Source: Scytalidium lignicola (lineage: Eukaryota > Ascomycota > Leotiomycetes). From it: a stretch of DNA of 64,000 bases. The translations under genes were made by a program, and so were the position numbers. Position 1 is the stretch's first letter, and every line of letters starts with the position of its first letter. Shown here one piece after another: positions 49,499 to 60,674 of this stretch. The stretch spans positions 1-64,000 of the forward strand of contig NCSJ02000197.1 in the NCBI GenBank assembly GCA_002812745.2, in the 5' to 3' direction. A model generated the notes under the pieces. It saw only the letters and a list, made by a program, of their open reading frames with translations, was not told the DNA's origin and searched no databases.

Positions 49499-51201
49499 CT
49501 ATTTCGTCGCCCACCTCAAAGGATGCGCCTCAGTATTCAACACAAACTCATCCAAACTAACCAGATCGGGCTCACTATACAACAGATAGAAATACTTGAG
49601 CGTCTCCGCCAGCCAGAAACTCTCCATGGAATCATCCTTCACCGGATGCTCGTCCATGACGTTCCGCAATCGCGCGTTCGCGATGTCTGTCCGCGTGTGC
49701 TTCACGATCGCCTCGAACATGCGCCAACCTTTGTCCTGCCAGGTCGTCTCCGCCGTTAGTCTGTACATGACGAAGACGGACTCGATGGCTTCGGGACGGA
49801 GCTGGTAGGACGGGTCGGTGATGGTGCGGAAGCCGGTGCTGCTGGATTCGGAGCCGGTCCATGGACATGGCGTGTGGATGTCTGGACAGGACTCCAGGTG
49901 GGAGATCTCGGGCATGATGCCGGAGGGAGTCGCGGCATAGGCCCAGACGCAGCCGTTGGTGAGTTTTCGACCCATTTCTAGCTCGGCGGGGGAGTTGGTC
50001 TTGCGCGAAGCCAGGGCGACCATGCCGCCGACGAAGCAGGCTAGGTGTTGGACTTCTTTGTCGAGGTAGGGTTTGTCACGGACAGCGTGGTAGGTGCCGG
50101 GGGAAGAGGATGTCGGGGTTTCCGGGGAGGGAGGGGCGGAAGAAGAGGTAGTTGCTGAAGGTGGAGAAGGCGAGGTTGTACATGGACATGTATTGGTTTG
50201 AGAGAGGGGGAGGGAGCAGGAAGGCTGTTTTGGGGAGGTATTCGAACATGGAGTCTGAAAAAGGTGTTTTGATTAGTTGAGGGAAAGGGATAGTGTAGAT
50301 GGAAAAGGCTTTGTGGATTGCACTTACCAGCGAGAGCGCCGAGGGTGAACTCCGAGTTGGTGTATTTCATTTTGTGACCCGTCGTATCAACCTTTATAGG
50401 CCACATTCCAGGCAAACCTGTGTCATTTTGCGTGTTGGCAAGCTGATCTGCGATTTTCTGGATCGCATCTGCGTATTTGGGATCCCCGGTGACCTGGCTC
50501 AATCGTATGAACTCCATACTCAAGCTCCCAATTTGCGCGGCCAGCACGCCAGTCTCACCACTCAACTTGTCTGAGATCTCATGCTGCCACAAGTAGTATG
50601 GTACGGGAACACCATTCTGTGTATTGAACGCCTTGAGCAAGAAATCCCCCAATTGCGTTGCCTTCTCGCGCAGGATCGGGTACTGATGTCCACTGATATC
50701 CCAGGCGCCGAGCAGGCCACCGAGATAGCGGATATTTGTTTCAAAAACCGGGACTCGCTCAGCGTCCTTGGGGTTGGAGAAGTCGATATCCTTCAGGGCC
50801 TCCAGCGCATCCTCAAATTCATCCTTCAACCCCATGATGTAAAGAGAGTCCAATCCATCCACCAGCGTCGCGGCCCAGCCGACGAACGTGTTTTTCTGAC
50901 CACCCGAGATGGGCATAACTTCGTCGTACATCCAGGCATGTTCTTTGTAACCCTTCCACGCGTGTATAAACTCGGCCTTGACTCGATCCCGTCGTTGCAG
51001 TCTGGCCGACCTCGCGGCGTGTGATTCGAGTGGAAAGCGGGCTTGTATGGTATGTGCTGCATTGTTGCTGAAGAATAAGGCTTTAAAGAGAGAGAAGAAG
51101 AGGAATAGCGTGACGATGGCGAGAACAACCTGTCTCAATCGGGGTTGCTGAGGGAAGAGACGGAAAAGAAGGGAGCGTGGGATGCCAAGTCGGAGAAGCA
51201 T
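49499..51201 (-). CDS. GH47 alpha-1,2-mannosidase with a single-base frame break
   Basis: Two exons, 50328-51201 and 49499-50254 (73-bp intron GTAAGT...TTTCAG, phase 1). Type II membrane enzyme with a short tail and a membrane helix near residues 27-47. The catalytic (alpha/alpha)7 domain has GH47 motifs GWAATLVDGLDSLYIMG, FETNIRYLGGLLGAWD, NSEFTLGALADSMFEYLPK, LRPEAIESVFVMYRLT, DSMESFWLAETLKYFYLLY and the terminal NTEAHPL. Trims alpha-1,2-mannose from N-glycans in ER/Golgi (family knowledge). Exon 2 as written hits a stop after ILFPRHLPRCP. Removing one base from the G5 run at 50099-50103 gives the expected PGTYHAVRDKPYLD and an intact 542-residue enzyme. I read this as a probable sequence error, but a real mutation is possible. 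Confidence 0.88.
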
Positions 51202-52643
51202 TGTGGCGCGCCCGAAAGGACAGGACGGCGGACCAAATGTACCCTGTTGTGCCTGTCATGTGTCGCGAGTTGAAGTCGAGAAAGCTAGGAAGAATGATCT
51301 AGGTGATCATTTGGGGAAGGTTGAGGAGAAAGGAGCGTGTGAGGTTGGTGGACTGGTGTAGTTGTATTGTTTCATTGCCAGGTGAGAGAGAGAGAGGTCT
51401 GAGGTCACTGTGGCTTCTCCGGCGCATGTGCCGAGCTGCTGCCCCTGGCGCCTCCCAGGGCGGGGAAGCCACAAGGCTTTGCGGGGCCTATTTTCCCGCG
51501 AATTCGAGCCCTGTGCACCACTTTTTAGTGCGCGTACCATAGAAAATTAATGCATAGGATAGAATTAATCAATTGTCTACCATACAACGCGTTTCTACAC
51601 TTGTTTTTCGTGCTACTTGCTCATATGTTACAATTCCCATCATAATATCGACCTTTTTTTTTTTTAGCATATACAACTCTTTTATGGCGTTTAAGCTTAT
51701 TCCAAAGATCATAAAAGTTATTATCGAATGTGCTCTTTTGAACACCAATGACAATAAATAAATACATACAGCCAGTCGCAGTTTTACGCATCCAATGTCC
51801 CCTCGCTTAGCTCCACGACAAGCGAATCCAGGCAACAAGGCTTTGACAGCTGATCATGTTCCCCCCTCTTCCCAGCCAGTACCCGGATGTTACAACCAAC
51901 GGCCAGGCCACGGCGAGGTCCTGGATCTCGGAAAGAAGCCAGGGGGGCAGGAGCCAGCGTACGCTCCAGGTCTTGGGCAGTGCCGCTGTCAAATTGTACC
52001 ACGCTGTGGCTCCTGATGCACAAACAATGACATTTGAGTAGAATAGTGTAGAGTTGTTCGTATAGCTATATGAAAGAAATAAAAACATTAATGTATGCTT
52101 AGGAAATCGAATTTAGGCGTGCAGAATAATAAATAAGTAGAGAAGACAAATTAGCGACACGCAAAGTCGTTGACTATGTGCTAACCTTGAACTATTATTT
52201 TGTGGTTGCTAAGTTGACAAGAAGATAATTCGGTGCTGAGACACAAAAGGTTCCACCATATGAGTACTGGTTAGTAATAAATCACAAGTGTAGTTAACTT
52301 AGTACCAAACAACATATAGAAACCTCCAACAAGATTTTCTAAAAACAACCCTTCTAATTCGGTGACCGATTTATTTGAGGTGACCGAATTGTTTTACCAA
52401 CTACCCCTGCAACTACCCCTGGGTAGTTGGTAAGTGATATTTTCCCACCTCCGAGCGCAACCAACTATTATGCTGATTAGACTAAACATGCTAGAATGTA
52501 TCCATCCCCAACTTCCTAGGTCATTTATGGCAACAAGATATTTCCCATCCTCCGAGAAGACCCAACACCAGATTGATTATTATCGCGAGGAACGTGCTAC
52601 TAGCTGTAAGGTCCGGAAGCAACTTTGTTCAGTAATATAACAA
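51202..52643. other. intergenic with a GC-rich island
   Basis: GH47 5' flank (with a GC-rich patch near 51420-51500), then AT-rich DNA, then a GC-richer 230-bp island at about 51787-52020 in which frames stay open on several strands. No domain recognised. A 13-bp inverted repeat TTACCAACTACCC...GGGTAGTTGGTAA lies at about 52394-52433. Confidence 0.45.
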
Positions 52644-53053
52644 GGCCAAACCTAAATCTACATGCGGTTTACCTAAATCTACATAAAATTCGCCGAGACC
52701 GGCTATTGCACAGACCACTTTACTCACCAAAGCTTGAACAGGCCTTGTAACTTTAACGGTCTTCAGGCTTTAAGCGCCCTGTAATTATAGTGGACTTCAG
52801 AATTAAACCCTCCAATTACTGTACTTTAGTAGCTATACCAATATACTCACAAGTGACTAATCCTAACTAATCCTAACTAACCCTAACTTAACCTTTAATT
52901 AGCCGCTAACTGCTAATCGTTAACTAATAGCCACCGTAGTTACAGTAATTGTAGTTGTAATAATTTAAAATTTTAGTTGTGCCTAAATCAGTTGTGAGTG
53001 GTTGTGGCCGGTCTCGGCGAATTTTATGTAGATTTAGGTTTGGCCTATAACAA
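52636..53053. mobile_element. MITE with GGCC termini and 8-bp target duplication
   Basis: The element proper is 52644-53045 (402 bp), bounded by perfect direct repeats TATAACAA (52636-52643 and 53046-53053). Terminal inverted repeats start GGCCAAACCTAAATCTACAT and run through AAAATTCGCCGAGACCGGC. The left arm has a 21-bp internal duplication, so CCTAAATCTACAT occurs twice. Inside lies a decayed (CTAATCCTAA)n-like patch. No coding capacity. The termini match those at 9568-9911, marking one family. Confidence 0.88.
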
Positions 53054-53426
53054 GGGCAACCTTGAAGCTATCATACAAAGGTAACAAATAAAACGTTAAA
53101 ACTTCGCGCTACAGCTCGAATGGACGTAATATGCAGTTTTTTAAGCACATTTATAGCAAATAATATCCTTCCTTCCTGCTGGGTATTTTTCTTTTTTGCC
53201 ATTGAAACNTTTTTTGGTTAAAAAATAATTAACTGAAGTTGGTGGTGTTGACAAATTCGATGATTTGAGGAAAAGTGATCAGTCGGACCGGGAATTACGT
53301 TAATCCGTTCGTCATGTGATCTGCGGATTTGCCGCATCGAACCGCATATCCTCAATTTTTTTCCCTTTCCTTCTTATCGTTTATAGCCAGAGACGCCTAA
53401 TATCAATACGTATCAACTTTATCATC
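53054..53426. other. Tim17 5' flank
   Basis: Promoter side of the Tim17 gene, with an N at 53209 before T6. No other feature recognised. Confidence 0.5.
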
Positions 53427-54192
53427 ATGTCTTTTGAACATACTAGGGATCCCTGCCCCTACGTGGTGCTCAATGACCTTGGTGGAGCATTCTGTAGTAT
53501 TTCCCTTTCATGTTCGCAGACTTCGACACTGACTGTTACCTAGGCATGGGTGTATGTCCCCTCCTACCTCCAGACCTCCTTCACCTTCGTCAACAATACA
53601 TGCTCGCATCGAAATACGACAAGATATTTAAGGACAGAGCTGACATGATGCTATCTTAGGCCATCGGCGGGGCAGTTTGGCATGGCATTAAGGGATTCAG
53701 GAATAGTCCACACAATGAAAGACTGATAGGCTCCATGGTCGCGTACGTTTTATGAGAACACACTTCCACTTTGTTTCCTGATCAATAGCACTGACTACCC
53801 TGGGTTTATAGGATTAAGGCTAGAGCGCCTGTCCTCGGGTACATAGCACTTCAGGAATCTCGATGCTGATTATATCGAAATACTGATGTGACTTCTATAG
53901 TGGCAATTTTGGAGTTTGGGGAGGGGTCTTCAGTCTCAGTGACTGCGCGATCAAAGGTATTAGGAAGAAGGAAGATCCATGGAATGCTATTGGTGCAGGT
54001 TTTATGACTGGTGGATCTCTTGCTATAAGAGGGGGTTTTAAGGCGGCGAGGAATAGTGCTATCGGCTGTGCAGTATTACTTGGTGTAATTGAAGGAGTTG
54101 GGATCGGATTTCAACGAATGATGGCAGAGAATACGCGTCTTGATGTTCCACCTGTGGCGGAACTGGGAGCTGGGGTTGCGACAGTTGCGTGA
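53427..54192 (+). CDS. TIM17: mitochondrial import translocase subunit Tim17
   Basis: Five exons: 53427-53493, 53544-53551, 53660-53742, 53812-53838 and 53901-54192, giving 158 residues. The spliced protein begins [20 protein letters not shown], continues [39 protein letters not shown] and [19 protein letters not shown], and then [12 protein letters not shown]. This is the conserved Tim17 sequence and length, with four hydrophobic Gly-rich segments. It forms part of the TIM23 complex of the inner membrane. Exon 2 is only 8 nt (GCATGGGT) and exon 4 only 27 nt; each is flanked by GT-AG signals and needed for the conserved protein. No other arrangement gave a continuous Tim17. Confidence 0.95.
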
Positions 54193-54788
54193 GAAAGACC
54201 GGAGACGGTCTAGGCCTTTGCATCTCTGCTACACTTGTGTTAGACTTAGGGAATTCACAGTGGTGTAGAAAGAGCTGTTAGGATGATACTCTGGATAAGA
54301 TTAGAGTGGAACTACAAGGACATCGATGTGATGATGTGAGTAGGCGGAATGGGAGAAGCAAGCGACATTTGTCCCGGCGCTGGTCTCGTCGATGCCAAAA
54401 GAATACGCAAACCAACTCCGCCTGGCTATTGTACATTAATTATATTTTTGTAACAACAGTAATTTGTTGTAATTGAAGGTAGCTAGAATACTTGAGCTTG
54501 CTGCTATCGGTGTTGCTCCGCTCAGGAATGATAGAAATAGATATATAGATTCTGTCAATGTTAACTAACAAATCTTAATATTACTTTGAATTTTAAGTCT
54601 CAATTAATATATAATATGCAATATCAATTAATGTCATAGTTAAACTTCTTTTAATTTAAATTTTAATAATTGAACAATAATCTATCGAAAGTTTATTATA
54701 TGAAATATTTTTGTGGTTAAATTATTGTAACTTGAAATTTAATAATCTTGGTACAAAACTCAGTGGCTCGATATATCGATCTTGCTAG
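54193..54788. other. AT-rich spacer
   Basis: About 250 bp (54520-54770) is strongly AT-rich with TAAT/TTAA-type words. No coding exon recognised. This is where the missing P-loop exon of the adjacent G-alpha relic would be expected. Confidence 0.5.
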
Positions 54789-55330
54789 TTGGAGCTTCCG
54801 ATAATGGAGATAATGAATCAGAAAGGCTTCACCGTGGAAGAGCTAGCACTTTACCGGCTCGAATTCTACAAAGTTGTTCTCGACTCTGCGAAAGCTCTCA
54901 TTAAAGTCATGGAACAGCTCGGGATACAACCGGAGAATGAAGCTAATCGAGAATACTGCGACTTCTTGATGGACTTCTTCATCGTCAGTGATTCCGAAAT
55001 ACCTCTTGAAACAAAAGTGGGCCAGTTAATCAGCTCCATATGGCATGACCCATGCATTCTGAAGATCATGGTTCACAAAACTGCATTTTTCCTCATGGAC
55101 TCTGCACCATAGTCAGTATCTAGAAATAGTAGGCTTCGGCAAACGCTAACTGTCCGCAGTTTCTTCAATGACGTGGAAAGGATCGAGCACTGGAATATAT
55201 CCTCCTCGAATGAGGTGTGCTTAGAGTCCAATCGAAGACAACTATCCGTGAGATTCGATTTTCAGAAGGTCAATTGTGTATATGGACTGTGCAGAAGGAG
55301 GTACGGTCGGAAGATATTCGACGGACTCCT
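54789..55330 (+). pseudogene. heterotrimeric G-protein alpha subunit relic
   Basis: After an acceptor-like TTGCTAG, the frame reads as the Ras/helical-domain junction of fungal G-alpha proteins: IMNQKGFTVEELALYRL, KVGQLISSIWHDPCI and FLMDSAPYFFNDVERI (the last across a 48-bp GTCAGT...CCGCAG intron, 55112-55159). The switch-I-like block VLRVQSKTTIREIRF then appears, but in another frame, because an extra GT lies in GAGGTGTGC near 55215-55218. The upstream P-loop (GAGESGKST) exon is absent, and the DVGGQ, NKxD and TCAT blocks are not found downstream, where a thioredoxin gene follows. Truncated at both ends and frameshifted, so non-functional. Confidence 0.78.
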
Positions 55331-55456
55331 TCGGTTACGTAACATTTCCTTTCCAGGTTGATCCTGCTACCTTAGACATCCCAAACTCTGACGCCCGATC
55401 CTGGATCGAAACCTCAATTTGCTCGCCATTTCAATCGCCTATTGTCGGAACACCAA

Positions 55457-56207
55457 ATGGAGACAATATACTATGTCATCCTGGCAATCATTGCACTATT
55501 TCTAATTGGGCCTGTAAGTTTAGTCTGTTCTCCTTACCCGTCTCCTTCGTGATCGTGCGAAAAAGAGGGACACTTCAAACTGCCTCACATCACCAAGCTT
55601 CCCCCTCTCGTTCATCAACCACATTGTCTCGTGATGAAAAAGCAGGCTAGGCCTCACCAACTTCATTAACGGAGCTCCCGTCTACCTTCTCTCGCAATTG
55701 TGTCGCAGGCGCCGACAATGGCGACTCCACAAGCTGACAGAAAACGGCTCAAAGGCCCTCTTCGCAGATCGCTCACCAATTCCGGAAACATCGGGCAATG
55801 TATACAAAATCACCACGGCCTCAGAGCTTGAGGCTCTCCTATCCTCCACGACCAACGTTGTCGTCGATTTTTATGCCGACTGGTGTCCGCCTTGCCGCGT
55901 CATCGCTCCAATCTTCTCCAAGCTGGCTGACAGCCACGCCGTTGGAGGTCATCTCGCTTTTGCCAAGGTCAACGTCGATCACGTAAACAACATCGCCAAG
56001 CGATACGACGTATCTGCCATGCCTACCTTTGTATTTTTTGAGAACGGGCAGCCCAGGCCTGTGGCAGTCAAGGGGGTCAGTCACAGTCCATCTACGAGTT
56101 TAACGCAGGATGGGCTGGTTGACAGGATTCGGGGTGCGGACCCGAGAGCACTGACTGCTGCAGTGCTCACCTTGGCTGAAAAAGCGAAAACTGATACCCA
56201 CATTTAA
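55457..56207 (+). CDS. thioredoxin-like protein, possibly membrane-anchored
   Basis: The thioredoxin domain is clear: TTNVVVDFYADWCPPCRVIAPIF with an unusual WCPPC active site, AKVNVDHVNNIAKRYDVSAMPTFVFFENG (cis-Pro motif), and a C-terminal IRGADPRALTAAV. A first exon at 55457-55513 would give METIYYVILAIIALFLIGP, a likely signal anchor in a good start context (CACCAAATGG) ending at GTAAGT. How it joins the domain is uncertain: a phase-0 acceptor at 55733 (CACAAG) works, giving about 177 residues. The domain frame is also open upstream to about 55651, but earlier acceptors have wrong phase. Redox role inferred from the family. Single-base errors in this stretch could also explain the difficulty. 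Confidence 0.7.
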
Positions 56208-56773
56208 GTTGGCAGTAAAGTTGATGGACCACCAGCTGTGCGGCAGGTCCTAAGAGAGGAAGAATAGGTGTCACTCTTATGGAAACATTTCATTATTATG
56301 AGAATATCAATTAAGTTAAGCACAAGGCTCCTGTACACTCGGTAAAGACTGTACATTATATGGTAAATGAAACCTTTGTAGACTTCATTGGACCTCTAGG
56401 CTCTTAGACGCAAGGTCTATCACATTATTTTCGGTATACCATGTACTCAAATTGTCAGTGTTACTTATCTTTTTACATTGAATTATCATTTTAATAATAA
56501 AATGACGTGTTATGATATATGCAAGTTATACATAGTAAGTATGATATCTTTTAGTAATTTATTATTGTAACCGTATAGTACAGTGAAACTATAACTATTA
56601 TCTACGACAATTATTAGGGCTGTAAGTAGACTGTTACTTTTTATATGTTAAATCTCGAATTCGTAGCTCAGAATAAAATAAATTTAATTCATTCTAAACT
56701 ATTCCCACATTGGTTTCTAATTTAACAATTTATAAATCCATTTAAATAAACAAAAAGAGAAGGATACTCTCTT
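56208..56773. other. convergent AT-rich intergenic
   Basis: 3' regions of the thioredoxin-like and secreted-protein genes; strongly AT-rich from about 56450. No gene seen. Confidence 0.5.
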
Positions 56774-57181
56774 TCACTCTGGGGCTGGACATATAGTTGC
56801 TCCACCAATAGAAATCATACATTCCGTTCCACCGGTGACATAGTTAGGACACCAAGTAACTATTTTTTCATCGATATCTTCTACACAGCAGCCATCTCCA
56901 TTACTGCATATGTCTCCATCAGGCATCTGGTCACCGTTAAAATATACCTGGAAGTTATTTATAAGCAGTTGTAAAAGTAGCAAGTCTTAATAATGGACAT
57001 AAGTATACTGATCACTTACCGTTCCCTTGTATCCACAAACTCCGCCTTGAAAAACCGCTCCAGAAAATCCGTCACAATCTCTTTTTAACAAAGAGTTCGA
57101 ATTTACTGGATTTGCTAAAACGTAGCGTGATCCCATAAGTAGGATGGTATTTGTGAATAGAAGACAAGATTGTAGTTGCAT
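56774..57181 (-). CDS. small cysteine-rich secreted protein
   Basis: Two exons, 57020-57181 and 56774-56947 (72-bp intron GTAAGT...TTCCAG, phase 0), give 111 residues. An N-terminal signal sequence (LLFTNTILLMGSRYVLA) is followed by a short propeptide ending in a Kex2-type KR site (SLLKR). The mature part of about 77 residues contains eight cysteines (DC, VC, IC, CC, WC, EC, IC), consistent with four disulfides, and is acidic. I recognise no family. Secretion and Cys content make it an effector-like or adhesive candidate, which is inference. Confidence 0.72.
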
Positions 57182-59277
57182 GATTGTTGTAAAACCGTGT
57201 CTTTAGACAAATAGATGTGAATGATAGATGCAAGGTTTTGAAATGCAATTAGCAATTCTGTTCGCTACTTATACTTCTGAACAGAGCTGGAATACTTCAC
57301 ATTCCTTTTTATGAAGTGGGTCTAAAAGGATTCAATTAAAGACCTAACAAAAGTTTTAACACCATCCTAGTATTATCTCCCCCCTCAACCTGGGGGGGAC
57401 AAATGTCTAGTTTGCGTGTTCTCATTTGCTCAACCCCTTGCATAGCATAACCCCTGTACTGGATTCTATAATTACAATTATATGGAGTAAGCGACCGTCT
57501 CGACCGGCCGCTCAGACACAGGAATTACGTTACTGTAGTAGTTACCCATAAGCATTTAGTCATCTGGTCGAGACAGTTGTCAGCCACCTTCTCAACGAGG
57601 AAACTCGGTAGCTAGAGGATCGACTGATGAATCCATCATTCTTACAAGCAAATCTCAAATACAACACGTGCTCGGGGAAAAACAACTCGTGCATAAAACT
57701 ACAAACACCTGTGGATCTCGGATGAACACCCACGGGGGGGTCAGTAGATTGATGATTGCATTGCTTACGACTGTTAAGAACGCTATAAATAGTAGAATAG
57801 CAATTAGCAAGCGATCGCTAATATTGTGCCTTTTTGGCCAGTTTAGCCTATTCGGAATAGTAAAGCTATTCAATGGTTCGCGCCTAACAACAACCATGGC
57901 ATATGCATCTCGGCCGCAAATATATCCGGTATTTCGCATAAGTAGATTTCTGCGAGTTGTATTCCCGAGTTGTTTGATTTTATATTATTTGCATAATCAA
58001 GTTAAACAGATAATGTTTTCAGTTATAACTTAGACAGCCTTTTCTTCTTCAACTTCTAATTAAGCTTTCTTTTTGTTAAACATATTTAACGAAGATATAA
58101 AAATGCTTTTAGAATTACAACTTTGATTTTATTGAAACGATTAGAAAGCTAATACAGGTTTTATAATTACGTTTACAGAAAGAATAAAATGATATTGTGG
58201 GCGTGTTATCGAGCCGTACGGTAGGGATATGGGGTTCAAGGTGAGCGCGCTGTACGGCCATAAAGCGTAGCTGAGCCACCAAACCAACCAATCAAATGGT
58301 AGTGTGCAGTCTAATAAGAGGTAGAGAGACATGTATATTGTAGCTACTACAGCTACTGTTATATATATATGGGGTCACGTGATGGAACAAAATCCCTACC
58401 GCAATATGAGGCATGATAGTATGAGGAGATATTTGTTTTTAGAGTGTCAACATATGTCTGCTTTATGCCTTATTCAAAAGAGATATACGCTCGGAGTTTT
58501 GGTTGAAGAGAAAAAAGTATGGTTATGAATTAACAGTGTCGCATGAAGCAAACAACATTATGAAACTGTGCAACTGTCAAGTCTATTTTTCGGTATGCTG
58601 GCCACTGCCTCCTCCGTACGTAAGGTAACTGGGCACTCTGTTGCTGCCTGAGGCCAGAATGAATCAGTTTACCCCTTGATTTCGCTTTTTCTTTCCGCTT
58701 TTGTTAGCGAGCTCTCTCATTGGCTAGATCGGACTTGCTACATGCTGATTGGCTGGCTGGAACAAACCGCCGGACTTATCGGCAATAGTTTTGCAAACTT
58801 TGAGCCGTTTCAGCAGTTTCGCTGGCTGCGATTCTGTTGTGGAAGACGATGATTGATCACACGGACCTCTTGGCCGGCTCGTGCGGCGTCACTAGTAATT
58901 TGACATAGGGGTCGGTATAAATCTCCCATGCTTCCCGTCTTCTTCATTTTAATTATGTCAACCAGTTTTGGTCCACACGCCTTCCGAACGTGACATTCAA
59001 GTCCAGTGAGCCAGTCTTGTTGATTGTTGGTTGCTGATGGTTGATGGTTGAATGGTTGATTATTTCCACCTTTAATGACGTCATTCCTTTGGTTCATTTT
59101 GGAAGTTTTGCACAGAAATTAGAACAAATCCGAGTTCCTTTGCTCTGACGGCAACCTTACCTTAATTGTAAAATTCTCCGTTATCAAACGACGTCGCTGT
59201 GAGTCTCGCTATCTAGAGTGAGGCCTCGAGAACCTCAGTCTGCCCGTAGGGATTATTAATACCTCCAACCTCCCACA
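57182..59277. other. 2.1-kb divergent intergenic region
   Basis: No supported gene. Frames at 57655-58033 on both strands and at 58810-59097 lack motifs. It holds CCAAT-type boxes near 58722 and 58747 and a short TGGTTGA/TGATGGT simple repeat at about 59027-59065 in the ceramide synthase 5' flank. Confidence 0.45.
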
Positions 59278-60674
59278 ATGGCCGCTCCCGAATCTCCTCT
59301 AGTCCCCAACACCTCAGCGACGAAAAATGGCACTCTCAGTCACCGGAGGAAACCTAGCGGGCGAGGCCAGGTGATGGGTGCTCGAGACACACCTTTGAAC
59401 CGGCAGAAGAGCATCTCCAAGCGCAGAAAGTCGCCTTCTCTTTCGCGTCGCTGCAAACGCTTTGCCGTGAGACACACCTGGACGATTCCTCTACTTCTCT
59501 TGCTCGTCTTTTTCTCCCTCTACTCCCTCAATCCGACCGAGTCCAACATCATCCACCATTTCATCTTCCCTTCCTACAAAGAGCAATCTCGCACTGAAAT
59601 CGGTACCGATGCCAGCAAGCCCCCGCAGTATGGCAAGGGTCTCTGGGATATCGCCTTCGTGTCCTTCTACACCATCGTGCTATCCTTCACGCGAGAGTTC
59701 ATCATGCAAGAACTATTGCTTCCCCTAGCTCGTTTCAGCGGTATCAAGTCGCACAGCAAGCAATCACGCTTTGCAGAACAGATGTACACGGCCATCTACT
59801 TTGGACTCATGGGACCAGCAGGGCTATATGTCATGCGCCAGACACCAGTGTGGTACTTCAACACGTCGGGCATGTACGAGTTCTTTCCGCACAGAACGCA
59901 CCAGGCCGAATTCAAGTTTTACTACTTGTTCCAGGCTGCGTATTGGACGCAGCAAGCCATTGTCATGTTGCTGGGTATGGAGAAGCCGCGCAAGGACTAT
60001 AGAGAACTTGTAGCTCACCATATCGTTACTGTGTCCCTTATTGCCCTCAGCTATCGCTTCCACTTCACGTATATGGGTATTGCTGTTTACGTAACCCATG
60101 ATATCAGTGATTTCTTTCTTGCCGTGAGTTTAAATTCTTACCCCCTTCCCTTTTGCGAAGCGTATTAAGGTGTATTTTGTACTAGGTATCTAAATCCCTC
60201 CATTATCTTGATAGCATCCTAGTAGCGCCATTATTCGCCCTCAATATAGGCGTTTGGATCTACCTACGGCATTATCAGAATCTGCGCATCATCCTCTCAC
60301 TCTTCAACGAGTTTCAGACCGTTGGTTCCTATGAACTCAACTGGGAGACACAACAGTATAAATGCTGGATTTCTAATATTATCACCTTCGGGCTGTTAGC
60401 TGCCCTTCAGACTCTCAATATCTTTTGGCTGTACTGCCTTTTGCGCAGCATGTACCGGTATCTCAGGTATAACGTTAAGAAAGATGATAGATCCGAGGAC
60501 GAGTCGGAACCTGAGGAGACGGAACGCGAGAAAGAGGCGGAGAAGACGAAGAAGACGAACGTCGCTGCTCTTGTTGAACGGCAATGGAATCGCCGATATA
60601 GCGCGAACGGAGTGATGAAGGCCACCGGAAATGGGACCGCTGCACCACCTATGAAGTGGGAAAGCGCACAGTAG
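59278..60674 (+). CDS. ceramide synthase (LAG1/LAC1, TLC domain)
   Basis: Two exons, 59278-60123 and 60186-60674 (62-bp intron GTGAGT...ACTAG, phase 0), give 444 residues. A basic cytosolic N-terminus (SKRRKSPSLSRRCKR) precedes several membrane helices. The Lag motif is complete: AHHIVTVSLIALSYRFHF followed by THDISDFFLAVSKSLHYL across the intron. These include the HH and DxSD catalytic-type residues of sphingosine N-acyltransferases. The C-terminus is acidic/basic (a Glu/Lys run), as in yeast Lag1/Lac1 with their phosphorylated tails. ER enzyme joining acyl-CoA to sphingoid bases (family knowledge). Acyl specificity cannot be read here. Confidence 0.95.

Noticed and set aside
57655..58033. 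overlapping frames of 94 and 121 codons on both strands
   Set aside because: No conserved features; neither shows a good start context or splice partner.
58810..59097. 95-codon minus-strand frame
   Set aside because: Lies on the simple repeat before the ceramide synthase; no motif.
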